Of a DNA stretch of 64,000 nucleotides, positions 25,666 through 34,014 are shown piece by piece; position 1 is the first letter of the stretch; each line of letters opens with the position of its first letter. The position numbers were made by a program, and so were the translations under genes. Source of the DNA: Mesorhizobium sp. B4-1-3 (lineage in GTDB: Bacteria; Pseudomonadota; Alphaproteobacteria; Rhizobiales; Rhizobiaceae). The notes under the pieces are model-generated. The model did not search any database. It was not told the origin of the DNA and saw nothing but the letters and a program-made list of their open reading frames with translations. The DNA lies in the NCBI RefSeq assembly GCF_006439355.1, contig NZ_VFTG01000014.1:1-64000 (forward strand), in the 5' to 3' direction.

Positions 25666-26529
25666 TCAGGCCGCGGCGCGCGAACGGGCGAAAGCTTGGG
25701 CCCAGGCTTCGAAACTGGTCGGTGTGGCATTTTCGGCAGAGGGGACTTCCAGCGCCCAGCGCTCGCCTCTGTTGAAGCTTGCCGCCGTCTCACCCAGCGC
25801 ATCGGCAAAACTCGCCGATATGCCATTGGCGACCATGCCGGCGCGCGCATCGGCGAACGGCGCTTCATGATAGGTGACATCCTTGCCGATCGCCCGGCCC
25901 AGGATCGTGGTGGCCCGTTCGAGCGTGTAGCGGCCGCCGCCGTGCAATTCGACAACGCGCCGGGCCGGGAAATGTTCGGCGCTCAATAGCTCGGCGGCGC
26001 GCTCGCCAACGTCCTTGGCGGCAATCAGCGGCATCGGCAGGTCGCCACGGAAGGGCGAGGCGAAGACGCCGGACGGCGCCTGCTCGACGAAGCCCATGCC
26101 CTTGATGAAATTCTCCATGAAGAAGGAGGCGCGCAGATAGACGAGTTCCTCCAGGCCTAGCGCCGCGAGCCGCTCTTCCATCAGCGCAGCGCCAAGCGAG
26201 GTGCCCATTTTGAGATGGGCGTTGAGACCGCTGAGGAGCACGACCCGGCGCAGGCCCGCCTTGGCGATGGAGGATGCCAGCCGTGCGCCGACATCGTCCT
26301 CAAAGCAATGCAGATCGGTCGCCGTGACATCGAAGGGGATCATCACGTAAGCGCTGTCGGCGCCCGAGAAGGCGGCGTCGAGCGCCGCCTGATCGTCGAG
26401 GGCAAAGCCCAGGCTGCGGGCGACACCGCGCACCGTGTGCCCTGCCCCGGTCAGCCTGGCCGAGACCTCGACGCCGACTTCGCTGGTTGCGCCGACGACC
26501 ACGATCGTGCGGATGGCATGCCGGTTCAT
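25666..26529 (-). CDS. NmrA-like NAD(P)-binding protein
   Basis: This 287-aa atypical short-chain dehydrogenase of the NmrA / quinone-reductase-like group has an N-terminal Rossmann motif TIVVVGATSEVGVEVSARL (GATxxxG). It also has the DSAYVMIPFD strand and the YLRASFFMENFI motif found in NmrA-type redox sensors and QOR2-like reductases. The ATG at 26529 follows GAGGAGA. An in-frame extension to 26826 runs antisense through the HxlR gene and is rejected. A degraded relative lies at 55276-55737. Confidence 0.87.
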   Translation of the reverse strand: MNRHAIRTIVVVGATSEVGVEVSARLTGAGHTVRGVARSLGFALDDQAALDAAFSGADSAYVMIPFDVTATDLHCFEDDVGARLASSIAKAGLRRVVLLSGLNAHLKMGTSLGAALMEERLAALGLEELVYLRASFFMENFIKGMGFVEQAPSGVFASPFRGDLPMPLIAAKDVGERAAELLSAEHFPARRVVELHGGGRYTLERATTILGRAIGKDVTYHEAPFADARAGMVANGISASFADALGETAASFNRGERWALEVPSAENATPTSFEAWAQAFARSRAAA

Positions 26530-26567
26530 ATCGATCTCCTCTCGCCAATGATTTACTTTTGGAACTA

Positions 26568-26595
26568 ATTGACGCAAGGCATGAATGATGTCAAT
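26568..26595. promoter_or_regulatory. Inverted repeat in HxlR/NmrA control region
   Basis: ATTGAC (26568-26573) and GTCAAT (26590-26595) face each other across 16 bases in the AT-rich gap between the divergent genes. TTTGGAAC and ATGGAACC on either side form a weaker direct repeat. HxlR proteins usually bind such sites next to their own gene. Confidence 0.45.
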
Positions 26596-26626
26596 AGTAA
26601 AGTGATTTAAAAATGGAACCGTACTA

Positions 26627-27043
26627 ATGTCGACCAAAAGACGATCCGGCTGCCCGATCAACCTCTCGCTCGAACTGCTCGGCGACCGCTGGACGCTGCT
26701 CATCATCCGCGACCTGGTCTTCGCCGGGAAAAGGCATTTTCGCGAGTTCCTGCAATCCGACGAAGGCATCTCGTCCCGCACGCTCGCCGAGCGGCTGCAG
26801 ACACTGGTCGACGAAGGCATCCTCACCCGCAGCAGCGACCCGACGCACGGGCTGAAGGCGATCTACCGGCTGACCGAAGCCGGCATCGACCTTCTACCGG
26901 TGCTGGCGACGCTGGGCGCCTGGGGCAGCAAACATCGCAGAGCCGACGACAAGCTCGCGCGGATCGCGGATGAACTCGCGGCCGGCGGCGAGCCGGCGCT
27001 TGAGCGGATGAAAGAGCGGCTCAGGGCGGAGCATTTGGGGTAG
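26627..27043 (+). CDS. HxlR family transcriptional regulator
   Basis: This 138-aa winged-helix regulator starts like the family: STKRRSGCPINLSLELLGDRWTLLIIRDL, with Cys near residue 9, then RHFREFLQSDEGISSRTLAERLQ and the wing HGLKAIYRLTEAG. HxlR proteins often sense electrophiles or quinones through the N-terminal Cys. No clear ribosome site precedes the ATG, so the message may be nearly leaderless. It very likely controls the divergent NmrA-like and RibD-C genes. Confidence 0.88.
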   Translation: MSTKRRSGCPINLSLELLGDRWTLLIIRDLVFAGKRHFREFLQSDEGISSRTLAERLQTLVDEGILTRSSDPTHGLKAIYRLTEAGIDLLPVLATLGAWGSKHRRADDKLARIADELAAGGEPALERMKERLRAEHLG

Positions 27044-27088
27044 CAGCAGGACGCCCGCGGTTGCCAAGCTCCTCGTGCGGAAGATGCC

Positions 27089-27304
27089 TCAGCGCGCCCG
27101 CCCGCGCCGCAGCGGCCCGACCGGCTCCTCCGTCGGCGGCTCGCCGGGCAGCCCCAATCGCAGCCGCTCCTCCTCGGCGAAGATTTCGGCCTGCGCGTGA
27201 ATATCGAACACTTGCTGCGTCAGCCTGCCGCCATCGACAACGCGCACGATCCATTGGCCATTGACGGCTTTTACGCGGACACTGTTTGGCTCGCTCGTTA
27301 CCAT
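27089..27304 (-). CDS. Small conserved protein
   Basis: This 71-aa protein has a beta-rich core (SVRVKAVNGQWIVRVVDGGRLTQQV) and a helical, acidic stretch (HAQAEIFAEEERLRLGL) before a Pro/Arg-rich tail. AGGAG lies six bases before the ATG. The pattern resembles short DUF2188-like or DUF1488-like proteins, but I cannot assign one. Function unknown. Confidence 0.6.
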   Translation of the reverse strand: MVTSEPNSVRVKAVNGQWIVRVVDGGRLTQQVFDIHAQAEIFAEEERLRLGLPGEPPTEEPVGPLRRGRAR

Positions 27305-27834
27305 ATACAGCTCCTGCTCTTCGTTCGAAGAAACTGCCTAGTTGCTTTCCAATATGACCTAGCGTTCTTTGAGTTTCTGGGAAGTGTGGCTTGTCGACAG
27401 TTAGTGCAAAGGGCCCGCCGTTATTCAATAAAATTGCTGGGCCTCGCGAGTAAAAACGAGCATGACGGATCAGGCATGCCTTTGCATCTTGGCGTAGCGG
27501 AATTCCACTTCGCCACGACGTTTGGTATGCGCGAGGACGCGGCAGCGGATTTTCGAAAGCGTCCGGATGGGACTGCGGATCGCGCGATCCGGCATTTGCT
27601 TTACGGGAGTGCGGACGAATTCGCGCGGTGGCGGCCCGGCAGCCTTGGGGGGTGATACTGGGTTCGGCGGCCGGGCCTGACCGGAGTTTGCGAGGCCGCC
27701 GGCTGTCACAAGCATGCGCTCGGGCCTGGCCAAGGACAAGAACGACCTAGGCCCTAGGACCAAAGCTGCAAGGCATGCCCTCACGACCAGTTGTGCTTCG
27801 ACCGACCGGCAAGCAAACGCGCCGAACGCCAGCG
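27305..27834. other. Gene-free stretch
   Basis: These 530 bases have lower GC than the surroundings near 27330-27470. I see no RNA gene and no ORF with a ribosome site. An open frame on the minus strand (27470-27838) has odd composition (many Pro and Arg) and overlaps a better small gene, so I do not call it. CCTAGGCCCTAGG at 27746-27758 is a minor palindrome. Confidence 0.4.
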
Positions 27835-27981
27835 TCAAAAGCCGAAGAAATGCCGGCCGATGAGGTAGCCGAGCGCCGCGACGATCAGCGGAAACAGTGC
27901 CGGCGCGGCCTTGCTGAACAGCGAGGGGTTCATCTCCTTGGCGGGCGCGCTGGGTTTGGCATTGCCGAGGTTTTTGGTCAT
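27835..27981 (-). CDS. 48-aa single-span membrane protein
   Basis: This very short gene reads MTKNLGNAKPSAPAKEMN, then a hydrophobic helix (APALFPLIVAALGYLIG, about residues 27-42) and ends RHFFGF. A soluble, Lys/Pro-rich head and one inner-membrane anchor is a common plan for small rhizobial proteins. Codon choice matches the neighbours. No clear ribosome site is visible before the ATG, so confidence is moderate. Confidence 0.5.
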   Translation of the reverse strand: MTKNLGNAKPSAPAKEMNPSLFSKAAPALFPLIVAALGYLIGRHFFGF

Positions 27982-28080
27982 GGACTTGTTACCGGTTGGG
28001 GGCCAGCTGCCGGCCGAGCCTTTAAATTAGCAATCGCTTATTAATGTTCCGGCAAGCCCGACGCTACAATTCGCGGCAAT

Positions 28081-28314
28081 TTATTCCGATCGCTGGGTAC
28101 GCTCGGCAAGCGCGAAGGCCTGGAGATTTCCCGATTTGCCGAGATCCTGGTCGGCGTTGGCGATGATGGCGTGGAAGGCTGCCCGGGCAATGTCCTTCTT
28201 CTTGGCATCCGGATGCAGTTTTCGCACGGCCTTGAGCAGGTCTTTCGGTTTCATATCGGGGGTGACGACGCGCATCAGCGTATCACCTATGGCCTGCAAT
28301 TCGCTGGCTTCCAT
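28081..28314 (-). CDS. Small conserved protein
   Basis: This 77-aa helical, soluble protein opens MEASELQAIGDTLMRVVTPDM and continues KPKDLLKAVRKLHPDAKKKDI, then AFHAIIANADQD. It has no membrane segment and no recognised domain. GAG lies upstream of the ATG at a long spacing. Codon usage and composition look natural. Function unknown. Confidence 0.6.
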   Translation of the reverse strand: MEASELQAIGDTLMRVVTPDMKPKDLLKAVRKLHPDAKKKDIARAAFHAIIANADQDLGKSGNLQAFALAERTQRSE

Positions 28315-28437
28315 GACGATGAACTCTGTGTTGGCAACGGGAGCCTTAGCATATAACGGGTCGAGCGCGTCAGTTTTGTGATGCGCCGTCCATCATCCTT
28401 TTTCGTGAAACCGCAGCCGGGCGCCTTGGCGGCGCGT

Positions 28438-28980
28438 TCAGAGGAGCCTTGTGGCGAAGGCGTCGAGCCGCGAATTCTCCTTATAGGCCAGCCGGACCGC
28501 CAGCGCAGCGATGGCGGCGGTGGCGGCGCCGCCGATCACGTCGCTGACATAATGCGTTCCGATGAAGATCCTGGACCAGCAGATGACGAACGCAACCGCG
28601 AACAGCGCCAGCGTGCGGCGCGGCAGCGCCTGCATGGCGAAGGCAGCGACGATGGCCGTGCTGGCGGTCGCGTGATCGGAGGGGAACGACCAATCGGCGC
28701 TGGGCGCAATGAGAAGATGGGTGACGCCGGCGTCGTAGGGCCTGATCCGGTGAACGAAGAGCAGGATACCCTGGTTGATCGCCAGCCCGAGCAGAAAGGA
28801 AAGCCCGGCGGACAGGCAGGCATGGCGCACATGGGAGCGATCGGCCCTCGACCACCATTGAAGGGCGACCGCGATCACCATCAGCGGCACGCCGATTTGT
28901 GAGATGATGATCATTGTCCTATCAAGAAGCAGGCTTATGCCGGCGGCCGAATTGATCCAGTGCGTGAGAGAAGCGTCCAT
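28438..28980 (-). CDS. PAP2 family phosphatase
   Basis: This 180-aa membrane protein with about five helices belongs to the type 2 phosphatidic acid phosphatase family. Motif 2 reads PSDHATAS (canonical PSGH) and motif 3 is SRIFIGTHYVSDV, with the catalytic His and Asp in place. Motif 1 ends in HRIRPYD, and its usual Lys seven residues before the Arg is not seen. It would dephosphorylate lipid phosphates such as undecaprenyl pyrophosphate or lipid A at the outer face of the inner membrane; the substrate is not known. It is divergent from the DUF2127 gene. Confidence 0.85.
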   Translation of the reverse strand: MDASLTHWINSAAGISLLLDRTMIIISQIGVPLMVIAVALQWWSRADRSHVRHACLSAGLSFLLGLAINQGILLFVHRIRPYDAGVTHLLIAPSADWSFPSDHATASTAIVAAFAMQALPRRTLALFAVAFVICWSRIFIGTHYVSDVIGGAATAAIAALAVRLAYKENSRLDAFATRLL

Positions 28981-29018
28981 TCCTACCTGATGTCCCTGTG
29001 TAAAAGTGAGGTCGATCG

Positions 29019-29501
29019 TTGAAACCCGCCAGCGAGCACCGCATTCACCAGCTCTTTGAGGTCGGTGTATGGCTAAAAGGTGCCCATGCCTTGATCGAGT
29101 GCGTCAGCGGTGTGCTGCTTTACCTCATCACCACCGAAACGATCGCCTCCTGGGTCAACATGTTCACCCAGGACGAACTGATCGAGGATCCCACCGACTT
29201 CATTGCCGCCCACCTGTCGCGGATGGCGGCCGAGTTCTCCCTCGCCAGCAAGCAATTCTATGCCTTCTACCTGCTCAGCCACGGGCTGATCAAACTCTTG
29301 CTGGTCATCGGCCTGCTGCGCGGCAAGCTTTGGTCCTACCCGGCCTCGCTGGTGGCGCTCGGCGCCTTCATGGCCTACCAGATCTATCGCTACTCCTACA
29401 CGCATTCGCCCGGCCTGCTCGTGCTGACCGTCTTCGATGCAATCGTCATGTGGCTGATCTGGCGGGAGTGGAAGACGGTGCGCCGCCATATCGCGCCCTG
29501 A
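29019..29501 (+). CDS. DUF2127 family membrane protein
   Basis: This 160-aa protein has four predicted membrane helices: HALIECVSGVLLYLI, FYAFYLLSHGLIKLLLVIGLL, PASLVALGAFMAYQIY and LLVLTVFDAIVMWLIW. The HQLFEVGVWLKGAHALIE and HGLIKLLLV patterns are those of DUF2127, a family of unknown role. The TTG start at 29019 follows GAGG seven bases upstream. A 38-base gap separates it from the divergent PAP2 gene. Confidence 0.82.
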   Translation: MKPASEHRIHQLFEVGVWLKGAHALIECVSGVLLYLITTETIASWVNMFTQDELIEDPTDFIAAHLSRMAAEFSLASKQFYAFYLLSHGLIKLLLVIGLLRGKLWSYPASLVALGAFMAYQIYRYSYTHSPGLLVLTVFDAIVMWLIWREWKTVRRHIAP

Positions 29502-29513
29502 TCACGCCCCGCC

Positions 29514-29757
29514 TCATTCGACTTTGCGCCGGAACTTCGAATGGCAGTTCGTGCAACCTGCAGAACGAGGTGCAGGCGATGCTCTGCCGGCATTTTTGCC
29601 GGATCGGCCTCGGCGACGTCCTGGCGCTTGTGCCGTGGAGATGGAAAGGTGGTCCATGTCGGCCTGGTTGACTATTTCCCACAACTCCGTCTCGCCGGCC
29701 CTGGCAAAGACATCGATGCGCCATGTCGAGACTTCGTCGCGAAGGTAAGGGTTCCAG
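29514..29757 (-). pseudogene. Remnant of a multicopper oxidase and a cytochrome-like tail
   Basis: On the minus strand the frame reads RDEVSTWRIDVFARAGETEL, WEIVNQADMDH, the last cupredoxin domain of a multicopper oxidase, then breaks. One base is missing after the MDH codons, and the expected continuation PFHLHGTSA appears in another frame. Further on, the first frame ends AGCTNCHSKFRRKVE, a haem-type CxxCH tail like that of cytochrome c-prime. No start or upstream domains remain. This is a decayed fragment lying opposite the intact oxidase gene. Confidence 0.6.
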
Positions 29758-29768
29758 CTAATGGAAGG

Positions 29769-29788
29769 CCAGGCTCGATCGAGCCTGG
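29769..29788. promoter_or_regulatory. Perfect 20-bp palindrome before the oxidase gene
   Basis: CCAGGCTCGATCGAGCCTGG is its own reverse complement. It lies 94 bases upstream of the DUF4396-oxidase start and just upstream (minus-strand sense) of the oxidase remnant. It may be an operator for a dimeric regulator or a scar of rearrangement. Confidence 0.45.
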
Positions 29789-29882
29789 AGCCAGAAATTC
29801 CGCAGGATGGATCGTAGTGGCCACCGGCCGCGTTCATGCGCAGGGGATGCAACCAGCCGTTCCGTCGAGCAGAGGCCGCATC

Positions 29883-31739
29883 ATGCTCATCCAGCCGATG
29901 GACTATTTCCTGCTTGCCTGGTTCGTAGTCGCGGCCGCTTCGACGCTCTATGTCGGCTTCGACCAGTACCGCAACAATCCCGAGCCGGTGGTGATGAAAT
30001 GGGGCTTCATCCTGGTAACGCTCTATATGGGTCCGCTCGGTCTGCTGCTTTATGTGCTGGCCGATAAGGAACCGCGCCCCGGCGAGCATGAGGCCTTCAC
30101 AAAACCTCTTTGGAAGCAGGGCGTAGGCTCGACCATCCATTGCGTCGCCGGCGATGCCACCGGGATTATCCTTGCCGCGGTCGTCACCGCCACGCTCGGC
30201 CTGCCGATGTGGCTCGACCTCATCGTCGAATACCTTGCCGGCTTTGCCTTCGGCCTCTTCATCTTCCAATCGCTGTTCATGAAATCAATGATGGGCGGCA
30301 GCTATCGGGAAAATGTGAGGAAGAGCTTCCTGCCCGAGTTCATCTCCATGAACTTCATGATGGCCGGGATGGCTCCGGTCATGAGCTTCCTGATGATGGG
30401 CCGCGACATGCGCGCAATGGAGCCCACCGAGCTTCTGTTCTGGGGCGTGATGTCACTCGGCGTCATCGCCGGCTTCGTGCTGGCCTATCCCGCCAATGTC
30501 TGGCTGGTCGCGCGCGGCCTCAAACATGGGCTGATGACCGAGCGCCCACAGCAGGCTGAAGCGAGCGAGCACGGCCATCACCGGCGGGCCCATGGACCGG
30601 CGGGCGAACACAGCGCTGCCGCTCATCACATGCGCTCGGATGCGACCACGCCGCAGATAGCGGCGCTCGGTACGGTGTCGGCGCTGGCCCTGGCGCTCGG
30701 CATGGCAGCGCCTGCGAACTGGCTGAACCTCAGACTCTCGGCCCGCGACGTCGGCGGAGTGATCATGCCGCAGGGCATGATCATGGACCGTGACACGCCG
30801 GCTGACGCCATGCGCGACATGGCGGCGGCCGACCCGCGCCTGGTGACTGCATCCTATGGCCTTTCGGCCAGAGGGGACCAAGACCTGCCGTTCCGGATGG
30901 AGAATGGCGTGAAGCTGTTCGAGCTGAGGCCGGCGGTGATCCGCTGGCAGATCCTGCCGGATGTGGCGGTCGACGCCTATGCCTATAACGGCCAGATTCC
31001 AGGCCCGCGCATCCATATCCGTCAAGGCGACCGGGTGCGCATCAACGTCACCAACGGACTGCCGGAGGAGACGACAGTGCACTGGCATGGCCTGATCCTG
31101 CCCAACCAGATGGACGGGCCGGCCGAGATCACCCAGCCGCCAATCGAGCCCGGACAATCCTATTCCTACGAGTTCACCGCCACCCAACACGGCACCTATT
31201 TCTACCACCCGCACGCCAAGCCCGACCGCACCCAGGCACTCGGCCTCTATGGCGCGCTGATCATCGATCCAGCCAACCCCGCCGACGAGGTCGCCGCCGA
31301 CCATGACTATGTCATCGAACTGCAGGAATGGCTGGTGCGCGAAGGCCTCACCTATCCATCGATGCCGATGGACGGCGGGATGCCGAACTTCTTCACGATC
31401 AACGGCAAGTCCTATCCATCTACCGACACCATCCATATGAAGGTCGGCGAGACGCTCAAGGTTCGGTTTATCGGCACCAACAACGGCTTTATCCATCCGA
31501 TGCACATCCATGGCGGCCCGTTCGAGGTGGTTGCCCGTGACGGCGAGACGATTCCTCCCTCGGCCCGCTTCCTTGCCGATACCGTCAATGTCGGGCCGGG
31601 CCAGCGCTACGATGTCATCTGGAAGGCGCAGCGACCCGGCAAGTGGCTCATCCACTGTCACATCCCGCATCACACCACGAACAACAATGTCGAAGAGAAG
31701 GGCGGCGGCGGGCTGATGGTGGTGATCGATGTCACGTGA
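29883..31739 (+). CDS. DUF4396-multicopper oxidase fusion protein
   Basis: This 618-aa protein has two parts. Residues 1 to about 220 form a DUF4396 membrane domain with several helices (MDYFLLAWFVVAAASTLYVG, WGFILVTLYMGPLGLLLYVL, and a Met-rich segment FISMNFMMAGMAPVMSFLMM). A His-rich linker follows (SEHGHHRRAHGPAGEHSAAAHH). From about 245 on is a laccase-type multicopper oxidase with all four copper motifs: HWHG near 400, HPH near 442, HPMHIHG near 538 and HCHIPHH near 591. It should oxidise a phenol, Cu(I) or a metal with O2 at the membrane's outer side. I chose the ATG at 29883, where the membrane domain begins. Confidence 0.87.
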   Translation: MLIQPMDYFLLAWFVVAAASTLYVGFDQYRNNPEPVVMKWGFILVTLYMGPLGLLLYVLADKEPRPGEHEAFTKPLWKQGVGSTIHCVAGDATGIILAAVVTATLGLPMWLDLIVEYLAGFAFGLFIFQSLFMKSMMGGSYRENVRKSFLPEFISMNFMMAGMAPVMSFLMMGRDMRAMEPTELLFWGVMSLGVIAGFVLAYPANVWLVARGLKHGLMTERPQQAEASEHGHHRRAHGPAGEHSAAAHHMRSDATTPQIAALGTVSALALALGMAAPANWLNLRLSARDVGGVIMPQGMIMDRDTPADAMRDMAAADPRLVTASYGLSARGDQDLPFRMENGVKLFELRPAVIRWQILPDVAVDAYAYNGQIPGPRIHIRQGDRVRINVTNGLPEETTVHWHGLILPNQMDGPAEITQPPIEPGQSYSYEFTATQHGTYFYHPHAKPDRTQALGLYGALIIDPANPADEVAADHDYVIELQEWLVREGLTYPSMPMDGGMPNFFTINGKSYPSTDTIHMKVGETLKVRFIGTNNGFIHPMHIHGGPFEVVARDGETIPPSARFLADTVNVGPGQRYDVIWKAQRPGKWLIHCHIPHHTTNNNVEEKGGGGLMVVIDVT

Positions 31740-31836
31740 CCGTGGCAGAGCGCCCTGCATTCGCTTGTCCGACGCACCCGTTCGGAGTTCGGAACTCTTG
31801 CCGCTCTCGCGGGGTTGATATGCGAGACGAACCACC

Positions 31837-31995
31837 ATGGAAGACAAACCACCAGCCGAAAACCCGGGAAGGATCCTCACCACCGTGCTGGCGATCTGCC
31901 TGATCATCATCGCCTTGTTCTTTATCGGCTTCAAATATTCGGAGCGCGATCAAGGTGCCTTGGTCGTGCCCGGAGCGATGCAGGGCGGCAAATGA
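31837..31995 (+). CDS. 52-aa single-span membrane protein
   Basis: This short gene between the oxidase and the polyketide synthase has a polar head (MEDKPPAENPGR), one strong hydrophobic helix (TVLAICLIIIALFFIGF) and a hydrophilic tail ending in VPGAMQGGK. Its composition and codon usage suit a real gene. The direction is the same as its neighbours. It could be an accessory or assembly subunit for the oxidase; that is inference from position. Confidence 0.6.
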   Translation: MEDKPPAENPGRILTTVLAICLIIIALFFIGFKYSERDQGALVVPGAMQGGK

Positions 31996-32227
31996 TCGGC
32001 CAGCAGTCCTTGCCCGTCAGGGTATGGAAAGGCTGTAACGCTTTGATTTGCCTGTCATCCCTTGCAATTCTTGAGTTCGGGATCTCACGTCGGGGAAGAA
32101 GCAGGTTTTCCCAAACGTTTATCGAACAGGCAACGCTCAGCGTCTTGCGCCTGTCACGGGCGTTCATGAGCAAGGAATCCTTCCGGCAACAGCGCGTCCC
32201 CGCGCCCGAGGCTAGGGAGACAAGTAC

Positions 32228-33295
32228 ATGTCCGTCAGCGCCTATATCAACCGGATCGCGACAGCGGTTCCGGAGCATGAGGTCCACCAGTTCTATCTGG
32301 ACTACGCGGCCTCGATGCTCGCCGCCGATCGCAGGAAGATATTCGAACGCATGGCCGGACTTGCCGGTATTGAGCACCGCTTCTCCTGCTTTGAGCCTGC
32401 TCTCGACCCCGAGGGGCCGTCGGCCGATCTCGGCGGAGCCTTCAAGCGCGGCGCGTTTCCCGGAACGGCCGCCAGGATGGCCATGTTTGCTCAAGCAGCA
32501 CCCGTCCTGGCGCAAAAGGCAGTCGACGGGCTGCGCCTTGGTGACGAGGTATCGCGCATAACCCATCTCATCGTCACCACATGCACCGGTTTCTCCGCGC
32601 CCGGCATCGACCTTGATCTTGCCGCGCGCTGCGGCCTGCCGGACGGTATTGAACGCACGATGATCGGGTTCATGGGCTGCTACGCTGCAATCAACGCCCT
32701 CAAGCTTGCCCGTCACATCGTCCGCTCCGACTCACGTGCGAAGGTCCTCCTGGTCAACATCGAAGTCTGCACGCTGCATTTGAGGGAAACCAGCGAGCTG
32801 GAAAAGCTGCTGTCCTTCTGCCTTTGGGGCGATGGCTGCGCGGCGACGCTCGTCACTGCCGAGCCGCCCGGCATCGAGCTCGATAGCTTCCGCTGCACCA
32901 TCGCGGCCGAGCAGCGGGACCTGATGACCTGGGACATCGGCGACCATGGCTTCAACATGTTCCTCTCCGGTCAGGTGCCGGCGGCAATCCAAGAAGCTCT
33001 GCGCAACAACCAGGACGCGATCCTCGACGGCCGGCCAGCCGAAGCGATCGACCTCTGGGCCGTGCATCCCGGCGGGCGGTCCATTCTCGACGCCGTCGAG
33101 AGGGCGCTGAACCTCACACCCGCGGCACTCGAGCCGTCGCGCGAGGTGCTGCGCCGATATGGCAACATGTCGTCGGCAACGGTTATGTTCGTGATGGAGG
33201 AGATGCTGAAAGCGCCGGGCGACCTGCGCGGCTGCGGCATGTCGTTCGGACCCGGACTGACGGCCGAGACCATGTTGTTCCAGACCGCTTCATGA
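32228..33295 (+). CDS. Type III polyketide synthase
   Basis: This 355-aa chalcone-synthase-family enzyme extends an acyl-CoA starter with malonyl units and cyclises the chain to a resorcinol, pyrone or phloroglucinol. The catalytic triad is complete: Cys in GFMGCYAAINALK (about 151), His in WAVHPGGRSILDAVE (about 279) and Asn in RRYGNMSSATVMFV (about 312). AGGGAG lies before the ATG at 32228. Its stop overlaps the methyltransferase start (ATGA). Product type is not readable from sequence; the gene order suggests a methylated, oxidised alkylresorcinol. Confidence 0.93.
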   Translation: MSVSAYINRIATAVPEHEVHQFYLDYAASMLAADRRKIFERMAGLAGIEHRFSCFEPALDPEGPSADLGGAFKRGAFPGTAARMAMFAQAAPVLAQKAVDGLRLGDEVSRITHLIVTTCTGFSAPGIDLDLAARCGLPDGIERTMIGFMGCYAAINALKLARHIVRSDSRAKVLLVNIEVCTLHLRETSELEKLLSFCLWGDGCAATLVTAEPPGIELDSFRCTIAAEQRDLMTWDIGDHGFNMFLSGQVPAAIQEALRNNQDAILDGRPAEAIDLWAVHPGGRSILDAVERALNLTPAALEPSREVLRRYGNMSSATVMFVMEEMLKAPGDLRGCGMSFGPGLTAETMLFQTAS

Positions 33296-34014
33296 ACGCG
33301 CTCGATCAACGGAACCTCGTCCCAGAAATCCTCGACTGCCTCGGGCCGGACGATCCGCGGGCGCTCCGCTCGCGGCGCGATCTGCGCCGCATCAACGCAT
33401 TGATGTTCCAAGCGCCCATTATGGCGTCGCTGATGAGGAAATTCTTGGCCGTCAGGCCTGCCCGCATTCTGGAGATCGGGGCTGGCGACGGCACCTTCAT
33501 GCTCAAGGTGGCCCGGCGCATGGCAAGAGATTGGCCAGGGGTGGAACTGACGATGCTCGATCGCGTCGGCCTCATCACTCCCGAGCTCGTGGCGGATTTC
33601 GACGGTCTGGGATGGCAGGTCAAAACCTTTGTCGCCGATGTCTTCGACTGGGCGGAAAAGGCGGGTGGCAGGCCCTTCGACGCGATCATGGTCAATCTGT
33701 TCCTGCATCATTTCGACGACGACAGCCTGCTGCGCCTGTTTTCGCTATTGCGGCGCATGGCTCCGCTCATCCTGGTTACGGAACCGCTGAGGGCCGGCTT
33801 CGCGCTGGCCGCCGCCCGTCTTCTCCCGGCGATCGGCGCCAATGACGTCACCAGGCATGACGCCGCCCAGAGCGTGCGGGCCGGCTTTCGCGGGAGCGAG
33901 CTTTCCGATCTCTGGAGCGCCGCCGGCGGCAGACCACTGGAGGAGCGACGCGCCGGTCTCTTCTCTCATGTCTTCGTCGGTGCCGCGTCGATGCCTGCCG
34001 GGAATATGCCATGA
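33292..34014 (+). CDS. SAM-dependent methyltransferase
   Basis: This 240-aa class I methyltransferase has the SAM loop ARILEIGAGDGTFM near residues 57-70 and an Asp in LTMLDR at the end of the second strand. FDAIMVNLFLHHFDDDSL, the post-II region of small-molecule methyltransferases, follows. It overlaps the polyketide synthase before it and the flavoenzyme after it by 4 bases each, so translation is coupled. It most likely methylates the polyketide ring or a hydroxyl on it. Confidence 0.9.
   Translation: MNALDQRNLVPEILDCLGPDDPRALRSRRDLRRINALMFQAPIMASLMRKFLAVRPARILEIGAGDGTFMLKVARRMARDWPGVELTMLDRVGLITPELVADFDGLGWQVKTFVADVFDWAEKAGGRPFDAIMVNLFLHHFDDDSLLRLFSLLRRMAPLILVTEPLRAGFALAAARLLPAIGANDVTRHDAAQSVRAGFRGSELSDLWSAAGGRPLEERRAGLFSHVFVGAASMPAGNMP

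Noticed and set aside
27470..27838. 122-codon minus-strand frame
   Set aside because: It overlaps the stop of a better 48-codon gene, has an odd Pro/Arg-rich product and no ribosome site.
29514..30269. 251-codon minus-strand frame as one gene
   Set aside because: Its first two-thirds is antisense to the DUF4396 domain. Only the last 80 codons show family patterns, and these are broken.
32174..32198. EcfG-type promoter (GGAAT-N16-CGTC) before the PKS gene
   Set aside because: It differs from GGAAC...CGTT in both boxes. This degree of match is expected by chance in this base composition.
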